From Arthrobacter sp. SLBN-112 (GTDB lineage: Bacteria; Actinomycetota; Actinomycetes; Actinomycetales; Micrococcaceae): 64,000 nucleotides of DNA. This document shows positions 9,501-18,268 of the stretch, in pieces. The stretch spans positions 558,001-622,000 of the forward strand of contig NZ_JAUSXY010000001.1 of NCBI RefSeq assembly GCF_030944625.1. Reading direction: 5' to 3'. Numbering within the stretch: position 1 is the first letter of the stretch; every line of letters begins with the position of its first letter. The position numbers and the translations under genes are program-made. The notes beneath the pieces are model-generated. The model worked only from the letters and a program-made list of their open reading frames with translations. It made no database searches and had not been told where the DNA came from.

Positions 9501-9857
9501 TTATCCGGCGTCGAAGCTCTCGTCGTCGTCATTGGGCGATTTCTCCTGCGGGAGGTCGTTTCCGCTGCCGTCCGGGAGGCCGGTGGCTTCCTGGCCGGAT
9601 TCCGATGAAACCGGCGCCGACCCCTGGGAATCGTCATTCGACTCATCGATCTCGGCGGCGCTGGACGGGAGATCCATGTCGTGGGGGACGGGTTCCTTGC
9701 CCGACCCCTGCTGCGGCTCGTTGGTGTCTGCACCCGCGGACGACGTGCCGCCACCGGACTCCTGGCCCTGCGTGCCGGCCGCCTCCTGCTCGGCAGTGGG
9801 GGTGCCGTAGCCGCCCGGGGCCGTCTCGGGTTCAGCCTGCTGGTTTTCCTGCGTCAT
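9501..9857 (-). CDS. Acidic, low-complexity small protein of unknown function
   Basis: A 118-residue protein rich in Glu, Gln, Gly, Ser, Asp and Pro with no hydrophobic core, predicted to be disordered. ATG 9857 is preceded by AGGAGG at good spacing and the gene ends just before a strong terminator, so it is a real single-gene unit despite its odd composition. No signal peptide or known domain is visible. Its promoter region (9858-9998) is shared with the divergent membrane protein at 9999. Confidence 0.75.
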   Translation of the reverse strand: MTQENQQAEPETAPGGYGTPTAEQEAAGTQGQESGGGTSSAGADTNEPQQGSGKEPVPHDMDLPSSAAEIDESNDDSQGSAPVSSESGQEATGLPDGSGNDLPQEKSPNDDDESFDAG

Positions 9858-9998
9858 GCTTCCTCCTGTTGTGCCAACTGCGGGTAATTATCAGCAAACT
9901 TATCAAATATGGGTGCAAGTGCAACGGGCAGCCTTGTTTCTGGGTATGGGAGGAGTAGAAAGAAGACCTGGGCCTTGGCCCGCGAGGAAGGAGGGCCG

Positions 9999-10520
9999 GT
10001 GTCCGACGTAGAGGACTACACGGGCCGGACGGGACGCAATGAGACCCGCGAGGAACAGCTTGACCGCAACTGGGCGGAACTCCTGCAGGAGCTTCGCGTG
10101 CTCCAGACCGGGGTGCAGATCCTGGCCGGCTTCCTGCTGACGCTGCCGTTCCAGCAGCGCTTTGAAAAGTTGGACGGCTGGGAGGTGGGCCTCTACTTGG
10201 CCAATGTCGTGGTCGCCGCCCTGACCACCGCCTTCATCCTCCTCCCGGTCAGCGTGCACCGCAGGCTCTTCCGGAAGCGGCTGAAGGAAACACTGGTGTC
10301 CAGCGCGGACACCATCACCAAAATCGCCCTTGGCGGCATCGCCCTGCTCAGCGCCGGAACCGCCGCCCTCGTCTTCGACGTAGCAGCCGGCCGTTCGGCC
10401 GGAGTTACCGCAGGCGGAGCCTTGCTGGGAGTCATGGTGGTGCTGCTGGTGTTCGTTCCGCTCCGACTCAACAAACAGGCCTCGGGGAAGGCCTCCGCGC
10501 CCCTCCCCGGCAAGGAGTAG
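9999..10520 (+). CDS. DUF6328-like integral membrane protein
   Basis: The start is set at GTG 9999 because AAGGAGGG lies just upstream; earlier in-frame codons lack a site. The product of about 173 residues has an N-terminal charged helix (NETREEQLDRNWAELLQELRV), then four hydrophobic segments (around LQTGVQILAGFLLTLPF, VGLYLANVVVAAL, ALGGIALLSAGTAAL and GALLGVMVVLLVFVPL). The pattern matches the DUF6328 family of actinobacterial membrane proteins. Function is unknown. The next gene, also a membrane protein, follows after 3 bp. Confidence 0.85.
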   Translation: MSDVEDYTGRTGRNETREEQLDRNWAELLQELRVLQTGVQILAGFLLTLPFQQRFEKLDGWEVGLYLANVVVAALTTAFILLPVSVHRRLFRKRLKETLVSSADTITKIALGGIALLSAGTAALVFDVAAGRSAGVTAGGALLGVMVVLLVFVPLRLNKQASGKASAPLPGKE

Positions 10521-10523
10521 CAA

Positions 10524-11186
10524 ATGCGCAAGTGGGCTAAAGAACACGGACTGCTGCTGGCCAACCTGGGTTGCTTCCTGGTGTTCTTCGTGGGAATGGT
10601 CCTCTCCGGGGCCGCGTCCTACAGCGAGGACCAGCAGGCCCATGGCCAGCCGGCCGCCTCAGTCCTGCAGTTCCTGGGCACCGGAGCCTTCGTGGAGGCC
10701 ACCTTCGAGAACTGGGAATCGGAGTTCCTGCAAATGGCCATGTATGTGGTCCTGACCGTGTTCCTGTTCCAGAAGGGCTCCTCTGAGTCGAAGCCGATGG
10801 GGAGGAAGTCGCCCCAGGACGAAGACCCGGAGCACGCCACGATCAGCAAAGCGTCACCATGGCCGGTGCGGCGCGGCGGAGCCGTCCTCAAGCTGTACGA
10901 ACACTCCCTGTCGATCCTGTTGTTCGGACTCTTCCTTGCCTCGTTCACACTGCATGCCGCCGGCGGCGTGGCCGATTACAACCAGGACCAGCAAAGCCAC
11001 GGCCAGCCCGCCATCACCTTCCTGCAGTATCTGGGTACCAGCCGCTTCTGGTTTGAGTCCTTCCAGAACTGGCAAAGCGAGTTCCTGGCTGTCGGAGTCC
11101 TGGTGGGCGCGTCGGTCTATCTCCGCGAGAAGGGGTCCCCGGAGTCGAAGCCCGTCGCAGAACCGCATTACGAGACAGGGGCCTGA
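10524..11186 (+). CDS. DUF6766-like membrane protein with an internal duplication
   Basis: A 220-residue protein built of two similar halves, residues about 7-91 and 126-210. Each half has a hydrophobic helix, then a polar stretch (SYSEDQQAHGQPA and DYNQDQQSHGQPA), an FLGT/YLGT turn, an NWESEFLQ or NWQSEFLA motif and a second helix ending in an ESKP tail. Four transmembrane segments are expected. A charged linker (PQDEDPEHATISK) joins the halves. The function of this family is not known. It is co-transcribed with the DUF6328-like gene. Confidence 0.85.
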   Translation: MRKWAKEHGLLLANLGCFLVFFVGMVLSGAASYSEDQQAHGQPAASVLQFLGTGAFVEATFENWESEFLQMAMYVVLTVFLFQKGSSESKPMGRKSPQDEDPEHATISKASPWPVRRGGAVLKLYEHSLSILLFGLFLASFTLHAAGGVADYNQDQQSHGQPAITFLQYLGTSRFWFESFQNWQSEFLAVGVLVGASVYLREKGSPESKPVAEPHYETGA

Positions 11187-11199
11187 CGCCCTGGTCCGG

Positions 11200-12324
11200 T
11201 CAGGCGCCCTCGAGTACCTGGCTTGTTGCCCAGGTGAGGTACTTGCCGGCGTTGGCGACGGCGTCGTCCGGGCCCGAGGCGACATCGAGCAACTGCGCCG
11301 CGGCAACCACGCCGTGGCCGGCGAGGTCTTCGAGGGTCACCAGGATCCGGCCGGCCACCACGATCACCGGAATCCCCCGCTCCCGGGCTGCATCCGCGAG
11401 CGCAATGGGCGCTTTGCCGGTCAGCGACTGCGAGTCCATGGACCCTTCACCGGTGATCACCAGGTCCGCGCTGTCCAGCTGGCCGGCCAGGCCGGTCAGG
11501 CCGGCCACCAGCGCGAAGCCGCCTTCCAGCGTGGCGTTGGTGAAGGCAAGGAACGACGCCGGGAAGCCACCGGCGGCGCCGGCGCCGGGGACGTTGACGT
11601 CCCGGCCCGTCACTTCCCGAAGGATTGACGCCCAGTTGCGCAGGCCGGCGTCGAGCAGTTCCGCGGCGTCCTGGTCCGCACCTTTCTGGGGGCCGAAGAC
11701 GTGGGCGGCACCGGACGGGCCATAGAGCGGGTTGCGGACGTCCACGGCGATCCGGAAGGTGGTGGCGGCGAGTCTCGGGTCCAGCCCGGACGTGTCCAGC
11801 GAGACGACGTCGGCCAGGGAGCCGCCGCCGAGGGGCACCACATTGCCGGCAGCATCAAGGGGCTTCAATCCCAGGGCGCGGAGGGCGCCGCTCCCGCCGT
11901 CGGTCATTGCAGAACCGCCCAGGCCCAGCACGATCTCGGTTGCGCCTGCGTCCAGGGCGGCGGCGATGAGCTGGCCGCAGCCGTAGCTGTGGGCCCGCGC
12001 AGCGTTTGCCGGGGTCGGTTCCATGTCGGCCAGTCCGGACGCCTGTGCCGTCTCGATCACTGCCGTGACCTTGCCGCCAGCAGCTTTGTGGATGGCCCAG
12101 GCGGCGCCAACGGGGGCCAGGATCGGTCCCACCACGGCATTAAGCCGCTCTTCATACCCGGCCGCCACGGCGGCTTCCAAGGTCCCCTCCCCGCCGTCGG
12201 CGATGGGGAATTGGGTGGCCACGGCGTCCGGATACACGCGCAGTGCCCCTTCGGCGATGGCGGCGGCCGCTTCTGCCGCCGTGAGGGACCCCTTGAACTT
12301 GTCCGGAGCAATAAGAATGCGCAT
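11200..12324 (-). CDS. glxK: Glycerate kinase (GlxK/GarK type)
   Basis: A 374-residue kinase from ATG 12324 (an ATG three codons earlier is possible). Hallmarks are the N-terminal ILIAPDKFKGSLTA, the glycine-rich PIADGGEGTLEA near residue 45, VLGLGGSAMTDGGSG near residue 140, FGPQKGA, and the C-terminal LVITGEGSMDSQSLTGKAP. It phosphorylates D-glycerate in the cytosol and feeds lower glycolysis from glyoxylate, aldarate or serine breakdown. It has no operon partner here, but a tartronate or hydroxypyruvate route from the sugar clusters could supply its substrate (inference). Confidence 0.95.
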   Translation of the reverse strand: MRILIAPDKFKGSLTAAEAAAAIAEGALRVYPDAVATQFPIADGGEGTLEAAVAAGYEERLNAVVGPILAPVGAAWAIHKAAGGKVTAVIETAQASGLADMEPTPANAARAHSYGCGQLIAAALDAGATEIVLGLGGSAMTDGGSGALRALGLKPLDAAGNVVPLGGGSLADVVSLDTSGLDPRLAATTFRIAVDVRNPLYGPSGAAHVFGPQKGADQDAAELLDAGLRNWASILREVTGRDVNVPGAGAAGGFPASFLAFTNATLEGGFALVAGLTGLAGQLDSADLVITGEGSMDSQSLTGKAPIALADAARERGIPVIVVAGRILVTLEDLAGHGVVAAAQLLDVASGPDDAVANAGKYLTWATSQVLEGA

Positions 12325-12410
12325 GCGCTCCATCTTGCCAGCTAGACCGAGGAAAGCGCTTGCCGCTCCCGTAATACGGACGCGCCGGCGCGGAGGCAGG
12401 GCTCTGGCGC

Positions 12411-13220
12411 CTACCCGTCCCGCCAGTCGTTGCCGGTGAGGTGGGAACCGGCCTGCGGGCCCATCTGCAGCATTCCGCCGTCCACCACCCAGGCCGCGCC
12501 GGTCACGTAGCTGGAGGCAGGCGAGGCGAGGAACGCAATGACGTCGGCGATCTCCCGCGCATGCCCGGGCCTGCCGAGCGGCACGCCGGGCCGCCTGATC
12601 GTCGTCGGATCCCGATCCTCCTGCCCCGTCATGGGCGTGGCGATCTCGCCGGGGGCCACCGTATTGGCCGTGATGCCGTACTGGCCCAGCTCCAAAGCCA
12701 ACGTCTTCATCAAGCCGCCCAGGCCGTGCTTGGACGCGTCGTAGGCGGAGGAGCCAACGCGGGGCTGGAACTCATGGACGCTGGACACGGCAATCAGGCG
12801 GCCGCCGCTGCCGGCCTTGACCATTCGCCGGGCCGCTGCCTGCAGGCAGACGAAGGCGCCATTGAGGTTGGTGTCCAGGATCCGCATCCAGTCGTCAATC
12901 CCCATGTCAAGGAACTTGGTATTTGCCCCGGCGCCGGCATTGTTCACGAAGACGTCCAGGCCGCCCAGCTCCCCGGCGAGGTCGTCTATGACGCCGGCGG
13001 CGGCCCCGAGTTCCGTGGTGTCCAGGTGCCGGACCACAGCCTTTTGCCCGAGGCTTCGGATTTCCTCGGCAGTACCCTCCGCACCCGCCTTGTCCGTATG
13101 CCAGGTGACGCCAACATCCATCCCGGCGCGGGCGAGCGCCACCGCGGTGGCCTTGCCAATCCCGGAGTCGGAGGCAGTAACGATTGCAGCGGTGGGCGTG
13201 AAATTGCTGGTGTCCGGCAT
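12411..13220 (-). CDS. Short-chain dehydrogenase/reductase, glucose-dehydrogenase-like
   Basis: A 269-residue classical SDR. The cofactor motif is TASDSGIGKA near residue 17, followed by NNAGAGA, then SSVHEFQPRVGSSAYDASKHG with the catalytic Ser/Tyr/Lys, and PGEIATPM and YVTGAAWVVDGG at the end. An NADP preference is suggested by WHTDKAG after strand 2. Such enzymes oxidise sugars or small alcohols; the substrate is not predictable. It lies alone between glycerate kinase and a hypothetical gene. Confidence 0.93.
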   Translation of the reverse strand: MPDTSNFTPTAAIVTASDSGIGKATAVALARAGMDVGVTWHTDKAGAEGTAEEIRSLGQKAVVRHLDTTELGAAAGVIDDLAGELGGLDVFVNNAGAGANTKFLDMGIDDWMRILDTNLNGAFVCLQAAARRMVKAGSGGRLIAVSSVHEFQPRVGSSAYDASKHGLGGLMKTLALELGQYGITANTVAPGEIATPMTGQEDRDPTTIRRPGVPLGRPGHAREIADVIAFLASPASSYVTGAAWVVDGGMLQMGPQAGSHLTGNDWRDG

Positions 13221-13288
13221 GGCGGGCCTTTCTTCGGGGTCAGGCGGAGCGGCAGGTCAGGCGGAGCGCCGTTAAGGCGGGACGGCGA

Positions 13289-13798
13289 TCAAGCAGGCCG
13301 GCGGAGTTCGGGCTCGTAGGGCCCGTCGGCGGCGACCGAGCGCCCATGCGCTCCTTCCTCAAGGCCGGGCAGGGCATCCGGTACTGCCATCAACGGCACC
13401 GCGAACGTCACTACGGGCCGGCCGTCGTCGTCCGCGGACCTGACGGTCAGGCTTCTGGTGCCAGGGGGCACCGACGGGGTAAACACCTGCAGGTTGCGGG
13501 TACCGATGGTGGCCGAATCCTGCAAGGTGTACTCGGTTCCGAAGTGGTCCTGGAGCGTGAGCCGGGGCTCGGGGACACTGTCCGAGGGGAGGTGGATGTT
13601 GACCACGAGCCCGGATGCCCACACCTCCACGGACAGGATGGTGAATTCGGTGGCCGGGGTGACGTGCCGCCCATAGGTGGGGGGCAGCAACAGCCGGCGG
13701 AGCGCCCCGGACGGAATGAATTTACGGGTGCTGTTGCCTTTGTCCCCTGCCACAGCTGCTTCCTTTCCTGAGGCCCAATTGATAAGTCTACTTACCAT
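13289..13798 (-). CDS. Hypothetical beta-rich protein
   Basis: 169 residues from ATG 13798, which has GGAGG just upstream. A basic N-terminus (MVSRLINWASGKE) precedes alternating hydrophobic strands (EFTILSVEVWASGLVVNIHL, then PRLTLQDHFGTEYTL and TRSLTVRSADD) that suggest an immunoglobulin-like beta sandwich of about 110 residues. No catalytic motif or transmembrane helix is evident. It is not the DUF6379-type beta subunit found later in this window: the PWYRSL and YMQIAP signatures are absent. Confidence 0.7.
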   Translation of the reverse strand: MVSRLINWASGKEAAVAGDKGNSTRKFIPSGALRRLLLPPTYGRHVTPATEFTILSVEVWASGLVVNIHLPSDSVPEPRLTLQDHFGTEYTLQDSATIGTRNLQVFTPSVPPGTRSLTVRSADDDGRPVVTFAVPLMAVPDALPGLEEGAHGRSVAADGPYEPELRRPA

Positions 13799-13905
13799 GG
13801 AGCCTCCGTATCCGCTCCCTGTCAAGGACCCGAGCGGGTACCGTGTGGATGGCTTGCGGGGATGCGGGCAAGCCTGCGGCAACATGCGGAAAAAGCAGGG
13901 ATTTG

Positions 13906-14730
13906 CTACCGCCGCGGACGGACCACAGCGTAGTATCCGGGCACCCGGTCCTGTCCGGGGACGCCCGACGCGGGGTTGGTTTCGATGGCAACGTGACCGT
14001 CCTCCAGGAGTTCCCAGTCCGACGTCGGGAAGGCCCGTTCGCGTTCTTCGGGGCCGAAGTGCCCGGGCATCGGCAGCCCGCGGATGGCCAGTTCCAGCGG
14101 CGCCGGAATGCCGCGGGCGGTGGCGCCCAGGTGGGTCACGTACTCCACCGGATTCCCATGGAAATTGGTTTCCGCCATGAAGACGGTGCCGCCGCTGCCG
14201 GCCAGGGTCCGCAGGTTTTCCACGAGCGCCTTTTGATGGGTGCGATCCAGGACGTGCAGGACTCCGCGGATGAAGACATTGGCACCATCAACGCCCGCGT
14301 GGATGGACTCGGCGAGGGCAGCGCCGGCACCTGATGCAGTCATATCGCGTGCTTCAAAAATGGGGTTGGCGCTTCCTTCGGACTGCCGCCGCGCCATGTC
14401 CACCGCGTGCGGCGAGACATCCACGCCAACAACCCGCGGGAAGACCCCGGCGAGCGCCCGGGTAAAGCTGCCGTGGCCACAACCGGCGTCCACCACGGGG
14501 CGGGCCGGGTCCAGGTACCGCAGCAGGTTGTCCTTGTAGCCGAGGAATTCGTGGTCACTGCCCGAATCCCACAGGACCTCACCGCCCGAGCCCGTGGCGG
14601 TGATGCCGGCCCAATACTGGTCCCACGCCTTGTGCCGGTCCTTCGGAGCGCTCCGCGACAACCTGACGAGCTTGGGGATCATCAGGTACTTCCGCCAGGC
14701 GGACGACGTTGGGTTAGTTCGGGATGACAC
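13906..14730 (-). CDS. Class I SAM-dependent methyltransferase
   Basis: About 274 residues. Motif I is visible as PVVDAGCGHGSFTRAL, followed by VVGVDVSPHAVDMARR (acid end of strand 2) and a motif with VFIRGVLHVL. The start is uncertain: GTG 14730 gives an N-terminal extension like that of relatives, while ATG 14682 begins MIPKLVRLSR; neither has a strong ribosome site. The gene stands alone, divergent from the histidine kinase at 14891. The methyl acceptor is unknown. Confidence 0.85.
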   Translation of the reverse strand: MSSRTNPTSSAWRKYLMIPKLVRLSRSAPKDRHKAWDQYWAGITATGSGGEVLWDSGSDHEFLGYKDNLLRYLDPARPVVDAGCGHGSFTRALAGVFPRVVGVDVSPHAVDMARRQSEGSANPIFEARDMTASGAGAALAESIHAGVDGANVFIRGVLHVLDRTHQKALVENLRTLAGSGGTVFMAETNFHGNPVEYVTHLGATARGIPAPLELAIRGLPMPGHFGPEERERAFPTSDWELLEDGHVAIETNPASGVPGQDRVPGYYAVVRPRR

Positions 14731-14890
14731 GGCTCAAATATATGTTCCCGCCCCCGCAGGTGGCGCACCTTCCGCTACATTACGGCGCGCCCCGTCCATG
14801 CGGCGGGCCGTTGGGGTGCGGGAAGGCTGTAGTGGCCACTGACGCCGCGCATCCCCCTACAATGTACTCAACTGGGAGGAAGGGGGCACT

Positions 14891-16525
14891 GTGACGGCTG
14901 TGCCGAGTGACGCGCGCCCGCCCCGCACCGCCATCGTCGCCGATTCCGACGCCGGACGGCTGGCCCTCAACGCGCACGCCCTGCGGAGGGCCGGCTACAC
15001 CGTCCTTGAAGCCGCCGACGCCGATGGGCTCGCCCGGCTGCTGGACGAATTCGAACCCTCCGTCATCATCGCGGACGCGCCCCTGTCAGCGGTCCGGACG
15101 ACGGCCCCGGTCCTGGCGATGGTGGACCTGGACGACCCCGCGGATATCGCGGCAGCGGATCCTTCCGGCGTCCACGATTGCATTACCAAGCCGCCCGCAC
15201 CACAGGAACTGGTCCACCGCGCGTCGGTCCTTATCGAGCAGGTATCCCGCCGCCGCGCCTCACGGCAGGAGGCCGAGGCCCTCCGCGAGCAGCTCCGTGA
15301 AGTCTCCGCGGCAGTACGTGCCACCAACAATCCACAGGAGATTGCCAACCACGTTGTAGCCGGATTCGGCCGGACCTTCAAGGCCGACTACGTTGTCCTG
15401 GCCACCTTCGAGGACCACCGGGTCCCGGTGATCACGGCCACCTGGCGCCGGCGCGGCCTGGTGGAGCTGCACCCCGATGAACTGCCCGGCGAGGATGAAG
15501 CCCGCGCCACGGCGGATGCGCTCTGGGCGGGCACGGAAACTATGTCTGCCGACGGAAGCGAGGCTGATGCGCATGCCCACGCGCCTGCCGTCGCCGGGGC
15601 CGCCTCCACCTTGGCGGTCCCCATTGGTGAAGGGAATTCGTCCCTGGGCATCATCTGGATCGCCATGATGGAGCGGCCCAGGACCTGGTCCAGCGCCGAA
15701 CTGGGGCTGATCCAGCACGTGGCGGGCAACGCCGCGTACGGGCTCATCCAAAGCCACCTGATCAACAGCCAGCAGCAGGTGGTCAAGCAACTGCGCGAAC
15801 TCGACAAGGCAAAAACAGACTTCCTGGCCACGGTAAACCACGAGCTGAGGACGCCGCTGACCTCGATCATGGCGTACCTGGACATGATCCAGGAAAGCAC
15901 CGAGCACCCGGTGTCCAAGGAAGTCCACCAAATGCTGGACATCGTGGTCCGCAACACAGAACGGCTGCGCACGCTCATCGAGGATATGCTCAGCGTCTCG
16001 CGCGGCGGCCTGGATGACACCATGATGCACCTGGCACCGGTGCGCCTGGGGCAGACCCTTGACCTGGTGGCCGCGGCCCTGCGTCCGCTGGCCACCCTGC
16101 AGAACGTCACCATCGACGTCGACCCTGTTCCGGAGGATCCCGAGATCCTCGCCGACGAGGTGCAGCTGCAGCAGGTCTTCACCAACCTGGTGTCCAACGC
16201 CATCAAGTTCACCCCCAGCGGCGGACGGATCGAGGTGGGCAGCGAGTCCCACGCCGGTGCCGACGGATCAAAGTGGGCCACAGTCCGGATCGCCGATACC
16301 GGAATCGGCATTTCCAGCGACGAGATCAACCATGTGTTCACCCGCTTCTACCGGGCTTCCAACGCCATGAACGGGGCCATCCCGGGAACGGGCCTGGGCC
16401 TGGCCATCTCCAAGGACATTGTGGACCGCCACGGCGGCAGAATCGATGTGGCCTCCACCCTGGGCGCCGGCACCACCGTGACTGTCAGCCTCCCCGTTGG
16501 CACTGACCACGCCCAGGTCAACTAA
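14891..16525 (+). CDS. Hybrid sensor histidine kinase: receiver, GAF, HisKA, HATPase
   Basis: 544 residues from GTG 14891 behind GGAGGAAGGGGG. Residues about 12-120 form a receiver-like domain with acidic pocket ADSD, candidate phospho-Asp in VIIADAPL and the conserved Lys in CITKPPA. A GAF-like region follows (about 145-290), then the dimerisation motif VNHELRTP with His317, the N box NLVSNAIKF, G1 DTGIGIS and G2 GTGLGLAI. There is no transmembrane helix, so it senses in the cytoplasm. It is co-transcribed with the GGDEF-EAL gene 19 bp downstream, which suggests that the kinase and cyclic-di-GMP turnover share an input. Confidence 0.92.
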   Translation: MTAVPSDARPPRTAIVADSDAGRLALNAHALRRAGYTVLEAADADGLARLLDEFEPSVIIADAPLSAVRTTAPVLAMVDLDDPADIAAADPSGVHDCITKPPAPQELVHRASVLIEQVSRRRASRQEAEALREQLREVSAAVRATNNPQEIANHVVAGFGRTFKADYVVLATFEDHRVPVITATWRRRGLVELHPDELPGEDEARATADALWAGTETMSADGSEADAHAHAPAVAGAASTLAVPIGEGNSSLGIIWIAMMERPRTWSSAELGLIQHVAGNAAYGLIQSHLINSQQQVVKQLRELDKAKTDFLATVNHELRTPLTSIMAYLDMIQESTEHPVSKEVHQMLDIVVRNTERLRTLIEDMLSVSRGGLDDTMMHLAPVRLGQTLDLVAAALRPLATLQNVTIDVDPVPEDPEILADEVQLQQVFTNLVSNAIKFTPSGGRIEVGSESHAGADGSKWATVRIADTGIGISSDEINHVFTRFYRASNAMNGAIPGTGLGLAISKDIVDRHGGRIDVASTLGAGTTVTVSLPVGTDHAQVN

Positions 16526-16544
16526 GCGGGAAGGAGGACTGGCG

Positions 16545-18096
16545 ATGTTTGCCGACGACGACCCCCGGCTTTCCCAGCTGCTCGAAGGCATTGTCCGGCT
16601 CGCTTCCGGCGACCTCAACTCCCGCATTGAGGTCTCCCCCGCCCGGGACGAACTCGATGCCATCATCATGGGCACCAACCTGCTGGCCGAGGACCTGCAG
16701 ATCATCTACCAGGAACTCGAACAGCGGGTACAGGTCCGGACCCAGCTCCTGCACGAGGCCCACCTGGAAATGCAGAAGATGGCCATGCAGGACCCCCTGA
16801 CGGGCCTGGCCAACCGGTCCGCACTCATTGAAGCCCTCCGGACCGCACTGCAGGCCGCCGGCGGAAGAGGTCCGGAACCAGCCGAGGAGAGCCCGGCCAT
16901 CTTGCTGATGGACCTGGACGCGTTCAAATCCATCAATGACAGCCTTGGGCACACCGCCGGCGACCAGGTCCTGGTAACCGTGGGCGAACGGCTCCGATGG
17001 CGCGGTGCGCGTTTCCGACGTCGTTGCCCGCTTGGGCGGCGACGAATTCGCGATAGTGATGCCCTTGGCGTCGCCGGACCAGGCCGCCATCGTGGCGCAC
17101 CGCATCCTGGCAGCGCTCAGCGAACCCATCGAAGTCCCCGGCCACAGCGTGCGGTGCGGTGCAAGCATCGGGCTCAGCGTCGGCAGCGAAGACCAAAGCC
17201 CCGAGGACATGCTGATGGAGGCGGACGTGGCCATGTACGCTTCCAAGGCTGAGGGCCAGAACAAGCTGCACCGCTTCGAACCCGCGCTGCTGCTGATGCG
17301 GCGGCTCCGCAGCCAGCTGGTGGATGACCTCAGGGCAGCCATTAAGGAAGACGCGCTGACCCTCTACTACCAGCCGGTGGTGGAGCTGGACACCGGACGG
17401 GTCGAGGGCATGGAGGCGCTGGTCCGCTGGAACCATCCCACCCGCGGCTTCATCATGCCGGACGAGTTCATCCCGCTGGCGGAGGAGGCGGGACTGATCT
17501 CCGAGCTGGGCCTCTGGGTGCTCCGGACCGCCGTATGGCAGCTGCGGAAATGGATCGACGCCTCGCTGGTGGACAGCGTCTTCTCCGTGCGGATCAACAT
17601 CTCCGCCACCGACCTCCAAAGCCTGCAGTTCATCGAGGACGTCCGCAACGTTCTGAAGGAAACCGGCGTCCGGCCCGAGCAAGTGGTCCTGGAACTGACG
17701 GAAGTGGCCATCGTTAAGGGCAACGAGCTGGACCGGTACTCGCTGGGCGGCCTGCGCGGCCTGGGTGTGGGCATTGAAATTGACGACTTTGGCACCGGCT
17801 ACTCGTCCATCAGCTACCTCCGCCGGCTGCCGGTGGACCGGGTCAAGGTTGACCGGTCGCTGATCACCGGCCTGGAGACCGATCCCAGCCAGCCCGCCCT
17901 GGTGGCAGCGGTCCTGCAACTGGTGCGGGCCTGCGGGCTGGAAGCTGTTTGGGAGGGCGTGGAAACCGCGGAGCAGGCGGAAATCCTGCGCGGCCTGGGC
18001 TGCCGAAGCGCCCAGGGCTACTACTTCGGCCGGCCGGTCCCGCCCGACCAGATCCCTGCTTTATTGAAAGAGCGGGCGGAAAGCGCTAATCAGTAG
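16545..18096 (+). pseudogene. GGDEF-EAL cyclic-di-GMP protein interrupted by a +1 frameshift
   Basis: ATG 16545 follows AAGGAGG. The first frame gives a HAMP-like N-terminus (residues 1-70), a coiled stretch and the start of a GGDEF domain up to VTVGERLR (about base 17000). The frame then shifts by +1 and continues VSDVVARLGGDEFAIV through a complete EAL domain (GMEALVRWNHP, LELTEVAI, EIDDFGTGYSS) to the stop at 18096. Removing one base in about 16993-17003 restores a protein of about 516 residues with intact GGDEF and EAL motifs. Intact motifs on both sides argue for a recent change or a sequence error rather than old decay. Confidence 0.85.
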
Positions 18097-18268
18097 TGCG
18101 CAAAGTACTGCGCTTTCGTGGCCGCCGTTATACGATCAGCGTGCGGTGTCCGGTTTTTCGTCGCCGCGGAATTCAGGTCTCACAGCAGCACCGGACTCTA
18201 AAGGCGTTTTTGAAATTGAACATTAATGGGCCAAGGGGTCATTACTTCGTCAACTGGGGGCGTAGCTA

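Noticed and set aside
8489..9958. A 489-codon forward open frame
   Set aside because: It is the antisense shadow of the glycosyltransferase and acidic-protein genes, which have proper starts and motifs.
13289..13798. A sixth DUF6379-type beta subunit
   Set aside because: It is beta-rich but lacks the PWYRSL, IDG and YMQIAP positions and has no TIM-barrel partner.
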